64,000 bases of DNA from AC-51 sp963749895 (GTDB lineage Bacteria > Actinomycetota > UBA4738 > HRBIN12). The DNA is taken from positions 310,001 through 374,000 of the forward strand of contig CAVVOG010000001.1 of the NCBI GenBank assembly GCA_963749895.1, in the 5' to 3' direction. This document shows positions 35,627-44,281 of the stretch, piece after piece; the stretch's first letter is position 1; the number at the start of each line of letters is the position of its first letter. Below the pieces are notes generated by a model, which worked only from the letters and a program-made list of their open reading frames with translations, did no database searches and was not told the origin of the DNA. Both the position numbers and the translations under genes were made by a program.

Positions 35627-36355
35627 TCAGCGCAGCGAACTCGCGACCTCCTCCAGGTGGTCCAGCGCCTCTTGGAGACCACCCTCTATCCCCGAGGCGA
35701 TGTGCAGGTCCCGAGCCTCGCGGTTCGTGTGCTCCACCAAGACGCCGAGCGTCGTGCGTCCGTCGGTCTCCTCGAACGTCGTCGTGTCCACGGCGTAGTC
35801 ATCGGGGAACATCTCGAACACCTCGGTCGACACGAGGCGTTCCACGGGGACGATCTCGCGGTACTCGCCGTGGAACGCCACCTCTGTGCCGTCGTTCGCC
35901 ACCATCACGTAGCGCCAGGTGCCGCCGACGCGAAGATCGACCTCGATGCTGGTCACCCGACCGCGATCGCCCGCCCACCACCGCGCGATCAGGTCGGGTT
36001 CGGTGTACGCCTGCCACACGAGCTGACGCGGCGCGTCGAACTCCCTCGTGATCCAGATCTGGGTGTCACCGCGAACCTCCACCTTCGCGCTCCCGCTCGT
36101 CGCCACCATCAGGTTCCCCCCCTTTCGTCCCTTGAGGTCCTCCAGCACATCGTCGAGCTGCGAGAACCTCACCTCCCAGATCCGCTCGTAGCCGCGCAAC
36201 CACTCGTGGATCGGTTCCAGGGGCCGAGCGTCGAGCCGGTAGATCCGGCGTCGCCCTTCGCTGCGTGCGCGCACCAGCCCCACCTCGCGGAGCACGCGCA
36301 GGTGCTTCGAGACCTGCGGTTGCGTGAGCCGCAGCACCTCGACCAGGTCGCCCAC
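35627..36355 (-). CDS. ArsR-type regulator fused to SRPBCC (AHSA1-like) domain
   Basis: 242 residues in one frame. Residues 1-80 are a winged helix (LRLTQPQVSKHLRVLREVGLV, RSEGRRRIYRLDARPL) but the first 25 or so residues normal for ArsR are missing; the frame upstream is closed by a stop. Residues 85-242 are an SRPBCC domain (ITREFDAPRQLVWQAYTEPDLIARWW, in pieces). The join lies on a run of seven G. With six G, ArsR would end at TGA overlapping the ATG at 36109 (TGATG), the usual two-gene arrangement. Confidence 0.8.
   Translation of the reverse strand: MGDLVEVLRLTQPQVSKHLRVLREVGLVRARSEGRRRIYRLDARPLEPIHEWLRGYERIWEVRFSQLDDVLEDLKGRKGGNLMVATSGSAKVEVRGDTQIWITREFDAPRQLVWQAYTEPDLIARWWAGDRGRVTSIEVDLRVGGTWRYVMVANDGTEVAFHGEYREIVPVERLVSTEVFEMFPDDYAVDTTTFEETDGRTTLGVLVEHTNREARDLHIASGIEGGLQEALDHLEEVASSLR
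36116..36122 (-). other. Seven-G homopolymer at the ArsR/SRPBCC junction
   Basis: The run (C7 on the plus strand) decides whether ArsR and SRPBCC are fused (7 G) or separate and coupled (6 G). It could be a slippage site or an assembly error. Confidence 0.75.
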
Positions 36356-36456
36356 CGAGCGCTCACCGCTTGCTCTCGATCGTCTGGTGCTGCTACCCGA
36401 GCGACGGTGGTGGCTTCACCATGGTCCGGCGGGGGCCCGGGGGCGACGCTTCGGAC

Positions 36457-37086
36457 ATGGCGACGGATCGGATCCTCATCGTGGTGGGGCTCGCCTGCGT
36501 GGGAGCCGTTGCGCTGGGCTTCCTCACGGGGATCGCGACGGTCCTTCCGATCGTGGCGATCGGTCTCCTCCTGGTCGGGCTCGGATCGCTCGCGGCCGGT
36601 TGGCGGCTGGGCGGTGACGAGCGAACGGCACCGGCCGGGGACGCACCCCCGGTCTCCGTCTCGTGGGTGAAGGTGGCGGCGACGGTCCTCGGCGCGACGG
36701 GGGTCCTCGCCCTCGTGATCGCCGTCGTGGTGGCCGAAGGGGAAGCGACCGGTCACGCGACCGGCCATCTGGTGATCGGCGTGGTCTCGCTCGCACTGTT
36801 CGCGGTGCTCGGGCTGCTGTGGCGACCCCCGACCGGCTCCCAGGCCGCCTTGGCCCGTCGCGTGGTGCTGGTCCTGCTGGTCGTCGCGACGTTCGGCTCG
36901 TTCCTGGAATCGATGGGCGGCGCGGGCTACGACGCGACGAACAGCGATGCGCGGGTCGAGGCCTTGGCGCTGCTGCACGACGTGGCCCTCCCCTTCGCCG
37001 CGCTCGGGATGCCCGGCGTGGTCCTGGGCGCGATCGCCGGGATCGTCGTGCTCGCGACGCGCATCGTTCATCGGCGCGCCGCGTGA
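36457..37086 (+). CDS. Polytopic membrane protein, unknown
   Basis: About 209 residues from ATG 36457 (ATG 36421 or an earlier start is possible). Six hydrophobic helices in three pairs, for example ILIVVGLACVGAVALGFL and ALFAVLGLLWRPP, joined by short loops; a conserved-looking external segment is FGSFLESMGGAGYDATNSDA. No named family recognised. It is divergent from the ArsR-SRPBCC gene with a very short shared region. Confidence 0.65.
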   Translation: MATDRILIVVGLACVGAVALGFLTGIATVLPIVAIGLLLVGLGSLAAGWRLGGDERTAPAGDAPPVSVSWVKVAATVLGATGVLALVIAVVVAEGEATGHATGHLVIGVVSLALFAVLGLLWRPPTGSQAALARRVVLVLLVVATFGSFLESMGGAGYDATNSDARVEALALLHDVALPFAALGMPGVVLGAIAGIVVLATRIVHRRAA

Positions 37087-37226
37087 CACAGGGTGCGCTC
37101 CGCGCGGAGTCGTGCGAGGCTCTCACGACCGAGACGGGGTCATCGACCCGACCTGTCGAGTTCGGGCGGTCCCGTTCGTCGGAAGGGTGAGACGCGGACA
37201 TCGGAGCCGCGCGGGAAGGGGGAACG

Positions 37227-37544
37227 ATGGCGGACTACGTGCTCGTCTACCAGGGCGGGTCGATGCCGGAGACACCGGAGGAGCAGGCGCAGGTCATGGC
37301 AGCCTGGGAGTCCTGGTACACGTCGCTCGGCTCGGCGGTGAAGGACCCGGGCAACCCGTTCACCGGGTCGTCGAAGACGATCGGCCCGGACGGCACCGTC
37401 TCGGACGGCGGTGGCGGAGCCGCCTCCGGCTACACGGTCCTGACCGCGGAGTCGCTCGACGACGCCGCGGCGAAGGCTGCCGGGTGCCCCGTCCTGCAGG
37501 GCGGGGCCTCGATCACGATCCACGAGACGTTCGACGTGATGTGA
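37227..37544 (+). CDS. YCII/DGPF-domain protein
   Basis: 105 residues: MADYVLVYQGGSMPETPEEQ, MAAWESWYTSLGSAV, then GYTVLTAESLDDAAAKAAGC and a C-terminal IHETFDVM. This is the ferredoxin-like YCII fold; members near transcription factors are often called DGPF proteins. The reaction is unknown. GGAAGGGGG lies about 5 nt before the ATG. The flanking 140-nt and 166-nt gaps show no other feature. Confidence 0.82.
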   Translation: MADYVLVYQGGSMPETPEEQAQVMAAWESWYTSLGSAVKDPGNPFTGSSKTIGPDGTVSDGGGGAASGYTVLTAESLDDAAAKAAGCPVLQGGASITIHETFDVM

Positions 37545-37710
37545 CGACGGTCGAGGCGTGGCGACGGACCCCGCGTACCCGCATGCGGACCGGAGCCACG
37601 CCTCGGACTCATCACCGGAGCCCAGGTTCAGGCGTTAACGAGCGTTCGGGGCCGCCACGGTGCGTCCGTGCTGACCGAACCCGTGGGTCGGGGCCGACGG
37701 TCCGGCGAGG

Positions 37711-38958
37711 TCAACCCTCGGCGACGTAGTAGACGTGACCGCCGGGTTCGAGGCCCTTGGCTCGGTACATCGCGATGTCCGCGTTCCGCAGGAGCATCTC
37801 CGCGTCGTCGCCGTCCCAGGGGAACAGACTGACCCCGACCGAAGCGTGCGCGTGGAACTCCGTCCCCAGCAGGTCGAAGGGCTCCGCCAGGGCGATCTGG
37901 ACGCGCCCCACCACCGCGTCGATCACCTGCCGATGGCTGTCGCGAGGCAGATCCCCCAGCACCATCAGGAACTCGTCTCCGCCCTGCCGTGCGACGAGGT
38001 CCTCGCCGCGGGTGCACGAGGTGAGACGACCGGCGAGCTCCGCGAGCAGCCGGTCGCCCGCGTGATGCCCGAGCGTGTCGTTCACGACCTTGAAGTTGTC
38101 CAGATCCAGGAAGAGCACGGCGACGACGTACGCGGTGCGCCGGGCTCGCTCGAGCGTCAGGGCCAGCGTCTCCTCGAAGAGCGCCCGGTTCGCCAGGCCG
38201 GTGAGGGCGTCATGGAACGCCATGTGCGCGATCCGTGCCTCCGCCTCCTTCAGCTCGGTGACGTCGAACAGGATGCCGTGCTCCCACAGCACCCGGCCCT
38301 CCTCGTCACGATGCGCGTAGGCGCGGTCACGGACCCACACGATCCGGCCGTCGGGCCGGATCATCCGGTAGTCGTGGAGATCGCCGCCCACACCGGCGAG
38401 GAACGCATCGCTCTGCGCCTCGACCCGCGGGCGATCGTCCGGGTGGACCATGCGGAGCCACATGTCGGGGTCGTCGCGGTAGGCATCGGGCGTCACCCCC
38501 AGGATCTCTTCGATCTGCGGCGAGACGTACTGCGTCGTCATGCCTTCGTCCGAGTAGACGACCGCGGGGATCTGTTCGACCAGGGTCCGGTAGCGCTCTT
38601 CGGCCTCGACCAGCGCGGCCTCCGCCTCGCGCCCGGCGATCAGCTCGCGCGCGTCCCTGAGCGAGACGATCGACGCCCCGTCGGGGCACGCCTGGACACG
38701 TACCTCGACCGGCAGGTCCTCCTCGCCGGACCGAACGACCAGCGCGTCGAACGGCACCTCCTGCTCGCGTCCGTGCGGCCAGACGGGAACGGCCTCACGG
38801 ATCGAGCTCCCGGAGGGGTCACGCCCGATCAGCTCGCACGCCCGTTCGTTCGCGCGCTCGACGACACCGTTGCGCACGACGAGGAGCGCCTCGGGGGCGT
38901 GCCGGAACAGCGACCCCTCGGAACGCTCGGTCACGTCGGCTCGAGGTTCGCGGAGCAT
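37711..38958 (-). CDS. PAS-PAS-GGDEF diguanylate cyclase
   Basis: 415 residues, no transmembrane helix. PAS 1 at about 15-105, PAS 2 with PAC at about 120-240 (YVSPQIEEILGVTPDAY, MVHPDDRP), and GGDEF at about 245-410. The active site GGDEF is intact (326-330) and the inhibitory I-site RGED (317-320) sits 5 residues before it, so it should make c-di-GMP with feedback control. There is no EAL domain. Divergent from the nitroreductase gene with a 58-nt gap. Confidence 0.93.
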   Translation of the reverse strand: MLREPRADVTERSEGSLFRHAPEALLVVRNGVVERANERACELIGRDPSGSSIREAVPVWPHGREQEVPFDALVVRSGEEDLPVEVRVQACPDGASIVSLRDARELIAGREAEAALVEAEERYRTLVEQIPAVVYSDEGMTTQYVSPQIEEILGVTPDAYRDDPDMWLRMVHPDDRPRVEAQSDAFLAGVGGDLHDYRMIRPDGRIVWVRDRAYAHRDEEGRVLWEHGILFDVTELKEAEARIAHMAFHDALTGLANRALFEETLALTLERARRTAYVVAVLFLDLDNFKVVNDTLGHHAGDRLLAELAGRLTSCTRGEDLVARQGGDEFLMVLGDLPRDSHRQVIDAVVGRVQIALAEPFDLLGTEFHAHASVGVSLFPWDGDDAEMLLRNADIAMYRAKGLEPGGHVYYVAEG

Positions 38959-39004
38959 CTGGGATGCATCGACATGCGGACGGCCTCACCTGAACCACGC
39001 GTGG

Positions 39005-39010
39005 GATAGT
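39005..39010 (+). promoter_or_regulatory. -10 box, leaderless promoter
   Basis: GATAGT lies 6 nt before the ATG of the nitroreductase gene. Confidence 0.5.
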
Positions 39011-39016
39011 CGAACC

Positions 39017-39532
39017 ATGGAGACCTGGGACACGATCCGCGCCCGCCGAAACGTCCGCGACTTCGCCGACCGCCCGATCGATGCGGCCGTGCTCGACCGG
39101 ATCGCGGAGGCGGCGCGCCGAACGCCGTCGTCGATGAACCAGCAGGCGTGGGACTTCGTCGTCGTGACGGATCGAGAGCGGCTGCGGGAGCTGTCGAAGG
39201 TGTGGATCTACGCCGAGCACGTGGCGAGCTCCGCGGCCACGATCGCCTTGGTCGCGCCGCTGACGGACGATGCCGACACCCGCGAGACCTATCAGTTCGA
39301 CATGGGGCAGGTGTCGATGAGCGTGATGCTGACGGCGGCGGACGAGGGGGTCGGGTCGTGCCACGCGGCGGTCGCGGAGCAGGAGCTGGCGCGAGAGATC
39401 CTGGGCCTGCCCGCCGATCGCGAGTGCATGTGGCTGATCTCGCTGGGCTATCCGGCGAGCCGCCCGCTCTCCCCGATCGAACGACCGAACCGACGCCCGT
39501 TCGACGACGTCGTGCACCGCGAGCGCTGGTAG
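39017..39532 (+). CDS. Nitroreductase-family FMN oxidoreductase
   Basis: 171 residues. FMN-binding RARRNVRDFADRPI at 8-21, TPSSMNQQAWDFVVV, and near the C-terminus LISLGYPASRP. The family reduces nitro groups, quinones or flavins with NAD(P)H. ATG 39017 follows the -10 with 6 nt. Its stop codon directly abuts that of the convergent nitrilase gene. Confidence 0.9.
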   Translation: METWDTIRARRNVRDFADRPIDAAVLDRIAEAARRTPSSMNQQAWDFVVVTDRERLRELSKVWIYAEHVASSAATIALVAPLTDDADTRETYQFDMGQVSMSVMLTAADEGVGSCHAAVAEQELAREILGLPADRECMWLISLGYPASRPLSPIERPNRRPFDDVVHRERW

Positions 39533-40417
39533 CTACCGGCGGGCGTCGGGCCTGACGAACGGCGGACGGACGTCGTCGCGAACGATCACGCCGTAGGTGG
39601 ACGGTTTGCGGTAGGCGTCGCCCTGGGTCTCCTCGGCACGACAGCGGCGGATCCGCTCCAGATCGAACCGGGCGAGCACGATCTGCTCCTCGCGCCCGGC
39701 ACGCGCGACGGTCGGATCGACGTCGCCGGGCTCCTCCCCCTCGAGCGGGTACGGGAGGGGGTCGAAAGCGCACGAATGCCCGCCGAACCCCGGGCCGGCG
39801 TGGTTCGCGAGGGCGACGCCGAGCATGTTCTCGATCGCGCGGGTCTGCAGCATCGCCATCCGCCACGGCTCGAACGGGCACGCGTTCGGCACGAGGATCA
39901 GCTCGGCGCCTTCGAGCATCAGGACCCGCGCGGCCTCCGGGAACAAGATGTCGAAGCAGATCATCGCCCCGACCCGGACCGTGCCCGCCGGCGTGTCGAG
40001 ATCGGCCGCGACGAACCGATCGCCCGGTGTGAGCACCGCCTCGTCGTCCCAGTCGCAGGTGTGGACCTTGGCGTACGTGAGGACGAGCTCGCCGTGGCGA
40101 TCGAAGATCGCAACGGCGTTCCTCGGCCGTTCCGGCCACGCCTGCAGGAACGTCGTCGCGACCGCCATGTCCAACTCTGCGGCGAGCGACGAGAACGCTG
40201 CCAGGTAGGGATGCTCGAGGTCGATCGCGACCCCCGCGAGCGTCTGGGGGTCCTCCCCCGCGTGGAGGTCGTACCCGATGCTCCACATCTCGGGGAACAG
40301 TGCGATGTCGGCGCCCATCGCCTTCGCGTCGCGGCACGCCTGCAAGCCGCGCGTGAGGTTCGCGTCGAGGTCTCGACCGGCGGCGGTCAGCTGGAGCAGC
40401 GCCACGCTGAGGTGCAT
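39533..40417 (-). CDS. Carbon-nitrogen hydrolase (nitrilase superfamily)
   Basis: 294 residues. The catalytic triad is present: Glu43 in FPEMWSIGY, Lys117 in YAKVHTCDWD and Cys154 in AMICFDILFPEAARVL. Members hydrolyse amides such as N-carbamoyl amines, omega-amides or nitriles; the substrate is not readable. The ATG lies 6 nt behind TACGCT without a Shine-Dalgarno sequence. Confidence 0.9.
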   Translation of the reverse strand: MHLSVALLQLTAAGRDLDANLTRGLQACRDAKAMGADIALFPEMWSIGYDLHAGEDPQTLAGVAIDLEHPYLAAFSSLAAELDMAVATTFLQAWPERPRNAVAIFDRHGELVLTYAKVHTCDWDDEAVLTPGDRFVAADLDTPAGTVRVGAMICFDILFPEAARVLMLEGAELILVPNACPFEPWRMAMLQTRAIENMLGVALANHAGPGFGGHSCAFDPLPYPLEGEEPGDVDPTVARAGREEQIVLARFDLERIRRCRAEETQGDAYRKPSTYGVIVRDDVRPPFVRPDARR

Positions 40418-40423
40418 CGCCTC

Positions 40424-40429
40424 AGCGTA
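40424..40429 (-). promoter_or_regulatory. -10 box, leaderless promoter of the nitrilase
   Basis: TACGCT on the minus strand lies 6 nt before the ATG. Confidence 0.55.
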
Positions 40430-40453
40430 GCCGGGGGCGGCTCGGAGGGGGAC

Positions 40454-40786
40454 TCAGTCCTCGTCGTCGTTCTCGTCGCCGGCGCCGTCGTCGTCGGGCT
40501 CCGTCGCGATGACCGTGAAGTCCTGGTCCAGCTGGACCTCGACCTGGCTGCCGTCGGACAGCAGGATCTCGACCTCGTAGGCGGCGCCGTCGTCGTCTCC
40601 AGCTTCGGTGCCGACGACCTCACCCGGGCCGACGGCCTCGAGCGCGGCGGCCGTGGCCAGTTCGAGCTGCGAACCCGCGAGCGGCTCGTCATCCTCCCCG
40701 GATGCCGCGAACCCGAAACCGGCGGCCACGGCGACGACGACGATCACGGCGGCGCCCACCAGCAGCGCCTTCCACGTCCGTCTCAT
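40454..40786 (-). CDS. PepSY-like exported protein
   Basis: 110 residues: an N-terminal membrane anchor (ALLVGAAVIVVVAVAAGFGF), one PepSY-like unit (LATAAALEAVGPGEVVGTEA then AAYEVEILLSDGSQVEVQLD) and a very acidic tail (DDDGAGDENDDED). Such proteins often sit beside OmpR-type two-component systems and may modulate sensing. AAGGAGG lies upstream of the ATG. It follows the kinase gene by 66 nt in the same direction. Confidence 0.8.
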   Translation of the reverse strand: MRRTWKALLVGAAVIVVVAVAAGFGFAASGEDDEPLAGSQLELATAAALEAVGPGEVVGTEAGDDDGAAYEVEILLSDGSQVEVQLDQDFTVIATEPDDDGAGDENDDED

Positions 40787-40852
40787 CGGTGTCCTCCTTC
40801 GTCACACCCATGATGCCCCAACGCCCCTGACTCCTCGCTGAACGCGCCGGGC

Positions 40853-42172
40853 TCATCCCGCAGTCGGGAGGTGCACCTCGGCGCGCAGGCCCCCGAGCGG
40901 CCCCTCGGACAAGAGGACCTCTCCCCCATGGGCGCGGACGATCTCGCGGACGATCGGCAGACCGAGCCCCGAACCCCCGGCGTCACGCGAACGTCCCTCG
41001 TCGAGCCGGACGAAGCGCTCGAACGCCCGCTCACGATCGTCCTCGGCGATACCGGGGCCGTCGTCATCGACCCGAACCATGGTGACACCGACGCGGGTGA
41101 GCGTCGAGATCGCGATCCTCGATCGCGCGTGACGGTCCGCGTTGTCCCCCAGGTTCCGGAGCACGCGCCCGAGCTGGACCCGGTTCCCCATCACGCGGGC
41201 CGCCTCGATGCCGCTCGTGTCGACCTCGTGGACCCCGGTCCGCAGTCGTTCGGCCTCCGCGAGCGCGAGGTCGTCGAGGTCGACCTGTTCCTCACGCCGC
41301 GGTCGGACCCCCTCGTCGAGCCGCGTGAGCAGGAGGAGGTCGTCGACGAGCGCCTGGAGCCGCGCATCCTCCTCCAACACGACCTCCGTGAGGTGCGAGA
41401 GGTCGATGCGCTCCGGGTGCTCGCGAGCCACCTCCACGTGCTGGCGGATCGAGGCCAGGGGAGACCGCAGTTCGTGCGAGGCATCGGCCACGAAGCGGCG
41501 CTGCCGGTGCTGCGCGTCCTCGAGTCGTTCGAGCATCCGGTTCATCGTGGCCGCGAGCCGGGCGATCTCGTCGTCACCGGCCGGCAGGGGGAGCCGCCGA
41601 TCCATCTCCCGAGCGGAGATCCGCTCCACCTCCTCGCGCATCGCCTCCACCGGCCGCAAGGCCCGGCCCACCAGCAGCCACGTGACGATGCCCACGACGC
41701 ACGTGAGCAAGGGAACGCCGACGGCCAACCCGGCGATCAGCGTGGTGCGGGCGTCGGCGACGTCGTCGAGGCTCCGACCCGCCACGACGACGGTGTCATC
41801 GCTCCCGGCGACGGCGACCACCAGGAACGAACCTTCCTCGAACGGCACCTCGTCGACGGTCGCATCCGACCCGGGCGCCGGGAGAGCGAGGGCGGGCGCG
41901 CCCTCGAGGTTGGAGCTGGACGCGACGACCTCCCCCCGTGGATCGACGACCTGGACGAAGTCCTCTTCGGCATCGCCCGCATCGACCGACGTCGGATCGG
42001 CCGCGACCTCCCCTGCGCGGGCGCTCGCGATCGCCCGGACGTCCGCCGTCAGGGACGCCTGCACCATGCGCACGAGCGCCACGGCCGCCACGATCAGCGC
42101 GGCACCCACGACGAGGACCGCGACGAGCGTCGTCCGTACGCGGACACCGGAGCGCCGCCTCGACTCAGCCAC
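40853..42172 (-). CDS. Sensor histidine kinase with HAMP domain
   Basis: 439 residues from GTG 42172, overlapping the regulator stop by 8 nt. Transmembrane helix at 14-35, an extracellular domain of about 105 residues, second helix at 145-168, HAMP (about 170-222), HisKA with His233 in FVADASHELRSPLASIRQH, and HATPase with GDNADRHA, DDGPGI and GGSGLGLPIV. The N-box Asn is in an unusual GDNADRHAR context. It partners the OmpR-type regulator just upstream. Confidence 0.93.
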   Translation of the reverse strand: MAESRRRSGVRVRTTLVAVLVVGAALIVAAVALVRMVQASLTADVRAIASARAGEVAADPTSVDAGDAEEDFVQVVDPRGEVVASSSNLEGAPALALPAPGSDATVDEVPFEEGSFLVVAVAGSDDTVVVAGRSLDDVADARTTLIAGLAVGVPLLTCVVGIVTWLLVGRALRPVEAMREEVERISAREMDRRLPLPAGDDEIARLAATMNRMLERLEDAQHRQRRFVADASHELRSPLASIRQHVEVAREHPERIDLSHLTEVVLEEDARLQALVDDLLLLTRLDEGVRPRREEQVDLDDLALAEAERLRTGVHEVDTSGIEAARVMGNRVQLGRVLRNLGDNADRHARSRIAISTLTRVGVTMVRVDDDGPGIAEDDRERAFERFVRLDEGRSRDAGGSGLGLPIVREIVRAHGGEVLLSEGPLGGLRAEVHLPTAG

Positions 42173-42842
42173 CGTCGTCCGCCAGTCGGTAGCCGGCACC
42201 CCGCACCGTCTCGATCGACGCACGGCCGAAGGGCCGATCGAGCTTGGCCCGCAGGTGCCCCACGTAGACCTCGACGACGTTGGGATCGCCGTCGAAGCTC
42301 GCGTCCCAGACGTGGTCGAGGATGTCGTTCTTCGAAACGACCTCGCCCTTGCGTCGCAGGAGGAATTCGAGGAGCGCCATCTCGCGGGCGGTCAAGCGCA
42401 CCTCGTCGTCACCGCGCCAGGTGCGGCGGGCCCCCGGATCGAACCGCAGGTCGCCCGCCTCCAGGACCGCCGGCCGTTCCGCCGCCCCGCGGCGGATCAA
42501 CGCGCGGAGACGCGCGACGAGGGCGACGTAGGAGAACGGCTTCGTCACGAAGTCGTCGGCGCCGGTGTCGAGCGCCTCGGCCTCGTCCCACTCGCCGTCC
42601 TTCGCCGTGAGCATCAGGATCGGCGTCCACACATCGTTCGCGCGGAGCTCGGCGCACACACGGTAGCCGTTCATCCCGGGCAGCAAGATGTCCAGGACGA
42701 TCGCGTCGTAGGGGTGTTCGCGCGCCATCCACAAGCCGTCGACACCGTTCGTCGCGACATCCGTGGCGAACCCCTCCGCCTCGAGCCCCGCCTTCAAGCC
42801 CTCGGCGAGCCGTTGCTCGTCCTCGACGACCAGCACCCGCAT
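42165..42842 (-). CDS. OmpR/PhoP-family response regulator
   Basis: 225 residues. Receiver with VVEDEQ, phospho-acceptor Asp51 in IVLDILLPGMNG, Thr in MLTAKDG, Lys in TKPFSYVAL. Winged-helix domain (LTAREMALLEFLLRRKGEV, VEVYVGHLRAKLDRPFG, IETVRGAGYRL). The ATG 42842 is chosen over an upstream in-frame start because GGAGG lies 8 nt before it. Direct repeats at 42876-42893 just upstream suggest autoregulation. Confidence 0.94.
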   Translation of the reverse strand: MRVLVVEDEQRLAEGLKAGLEAEGFATDVATNGVDGLWMAREHPYDAIVLDILLPGMNGYRVCAELRANDVWTPILMLTAKDGEWDEAEALDTGADDFVTKPFSYVALVARLRALIRRGAAERPAVLEAGDLRFDPGARRTWRGDDEVRLTAREMALLEFLLRRKGEVVSKNDILDHVWDASFDGDPNVVEVYVGHLRAKLDRPFGRASIETVRGAGYRLADDGG

Positions 42843-42875
42843 GCGTGCACCTCCACCGGCATCTTCCCGCGGAAC

Positions 42876-42912
42876 GCTGAACCACGGCTGAACGTCAGCC
42901 ACGTCGGTTCAG
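42876..42912. promoter_or_regulatory. Heptamer direct-repeat operator (PhoP/OmpR style)
   Basis: GCTGAAC-cacg-GCTGAAC (42876-42893) is a perfect 7-bp direct repeat at 11-bp period, the spacing bound by PhoP/OmpR dimers. An inverted half-site GTTCAG follows at 42907-42912. It lies between the divergent regulator and secreted-protein genes. Confidence 0.7.
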
Positions 42913-42928
42913 GGTGGCATCAGGAGGG

Positions 42929-42944
42929 CGAGAGCACGCTCTCG
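42929..42944. promoter_or_regulatory. Inverted repeat CGAGAGC-AC-GCTCTCG
   Basis: A perfect 7-bp inverted repeat 32 nt before the ATG of the secreted protein gene. It may be a second operator or a hairpin in the leader. Confidence 0.4.
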
Positions 42945-42975
42945 GGTGAACCCACGGATGAGGGAGGGAAGAACG

Positions 42976-43689
42976 ATGCGGACACGATGGACGGCGATGC
43001 TCGTCACCGCCGGACTCCTGGCGACCGGGCTCGCGGTCGGATCGGCGTCGGGCGGCACGTCCGGCGGCGTGGATCCGGCGGACTTCACGTCCCCGATGCC
43101 GAACGCCTACTTCCCATTGGAGCCGGGCACCGTGTACCGGTACCGCGGGGAGGAGGACGGCGAGCGGTTCCGCGAACGCGTGGTCGTCACGGATCGCACG
43201 CGCGAGGTGGCAGGGGTGAAGACGACCGTGATCGTCGACGTGCTGAAGGTCGACGGTCTCCTCGTCGAGCGGACCAAGGACTGGTACGCGGCCGCCAACG
43301 ACGGCACGGTCTGGTACTTCGGAGAGGACACTGCCGAGTACGACGAGACCGGCCAGGTGATCAGCACGGAGGGCTCATGGGAAGCGGGCGTCGACGGCGC
43401 CGAGGCCGGCATCATGATGCCGGCGGTTCCGGTGCCCACGGTCGCCTACCGGCAGGAGTACTACAAGGGCCACGCGGAGGACCAGGGGTGGGTCGTCGAG
43501 CGCAACGCCCAGGTGACGGTCCCCTACGGACACCTGGAGAAGACGGTGCGCACGCTCGAGTGGAGCCGGTTGGAGCCTCGTGTCGTCGTGGTGAAGTTCT
43601 ACGCGCCGGGGCTGGGGCTCGTGTTCGAACGGGTGCTCTCCGGTGGTGCGGAGCGCCTGGAACTGGTGCAGGTCACGACGCCGGCGTGA
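42976..43689 (+). CDS. Secreted protein, unknown function
   Basis: 237 residues. Signal peptide (MRTRWTAMLVTAGLLATGLA, cleavage near SASGG) and a beta-rich domain: FPLEPGTVYRYRGEEDGERF, TVIVDVLKVDGLLVERTKDW, DGTVWYFGEDTAEYDETGQV and KFYAPGLGLVFERVLSGG. No known catalytic motif. AGGGAGGGAAG precedes the ATG. Being divergent from the two-component operon across its operator, it is a likely target of that system. Its end overlaps the convergent oxidoreductase by 17 nt. Confidence 0.75.
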   Translation: MRTRWTAMLVTAGLLATGLAVGSASGGTSGGVDPADFTSPMPNAYFPLEPGTVYRYRGEEDGERFRERVVVTDRTREVAGVKTTVIVDVLKVDGLLVERTKDWYAAANDGTVWYFGEDTAEYDETGQVISTEGSWEAGVDGAEAGIMMPAVPVPTVAYRQEYYKGHAEDQGWVVERNAQVTVPYGHLEKTVRTLEWSRLEPRVVVVKFYAPGLGLVFERVLSGGAERLELVQVTTPA

Positions 43690-44161
43690 GGACGACGACG
43701 GTCCGCACGCCGCCGATCGCTTCGACCAGCTCCTCGTGGGTCGGCATCCGTTCGCCGCTGACCCGCAGGCCGACGCGGTTCGCGTGCTTCAGTCCCACCC
43801 GGGCGAGCAGCGCTCCGTAGACGCGCGCCACCTCCTGGGGGTCCTCGACGAGCTCGGCGTGCAGACGGCGGTCGACGCCGTCGTGGTGGAGTTCGACCTC
43901 GGCGCCGCCGCGGAGGTTCACCCGCCAACTCGCCGCGGTCAGGATCACCTCACGCCCCTCGAAGGCCAGGACGCTCACCGGCGTCGTGTACCGGTTCCCC
44001 GTCTTCCGACCGGTCACGGTCAGCAGCGCCAGGTCGTGCATCCGGGCCCCGAGCCGTGAGCGGAGCACGGGTGACAACACGGCGTTGCCGACCTTCATGA
44101 CGCCCTTCATGTGCGCGTACGGCTCGAACGATCGGACGACGGGCGTGTCCGTCGACGACAT
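43673..44161 (-). CDS. Ddn-like deazaflavin-dependent oxidoreductase
   Basis: 162 residues of the split-barrel F420-dependent nitroreductase (Ddn) family. Markers are LLTVTGRKTGNRYTTPVSVL, the cofactor-binding TGRKTG turn, ASWRVNLRGGAEVELHHDG and a C-terminal VVVLTP. It would reduce quinones or nitro compounds with F420H2. AGGAAGGGG precedes the ATG. Confidence 0.88.
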   Translation of the reverse strand: MSSTDTPVVRSFEPYAHMKGVMKVGNAVLSPVLRSRLGARMHDLALLTVTGRKTGNRYTTPVSVLAFEGREVILTAASWRVNLRGGAEVELHHDGVDRRLHAELVEDPQEVARVYGALLARVGLKHANRVGLRVSGERMPTHEELVEAIGGVRTVVVLTPAS

Positions 44162-44281
44162 GGCATCCCCTTCCTGTCCGACCTCGCCATCGTGGCGGAC
44201 GGCGCATGGCCGTGGATGGGGACGAGGTCCGTCTCCGATCGGGACGGACGACCCCACGTACGACCGTCGCCGTCGCGGGCG

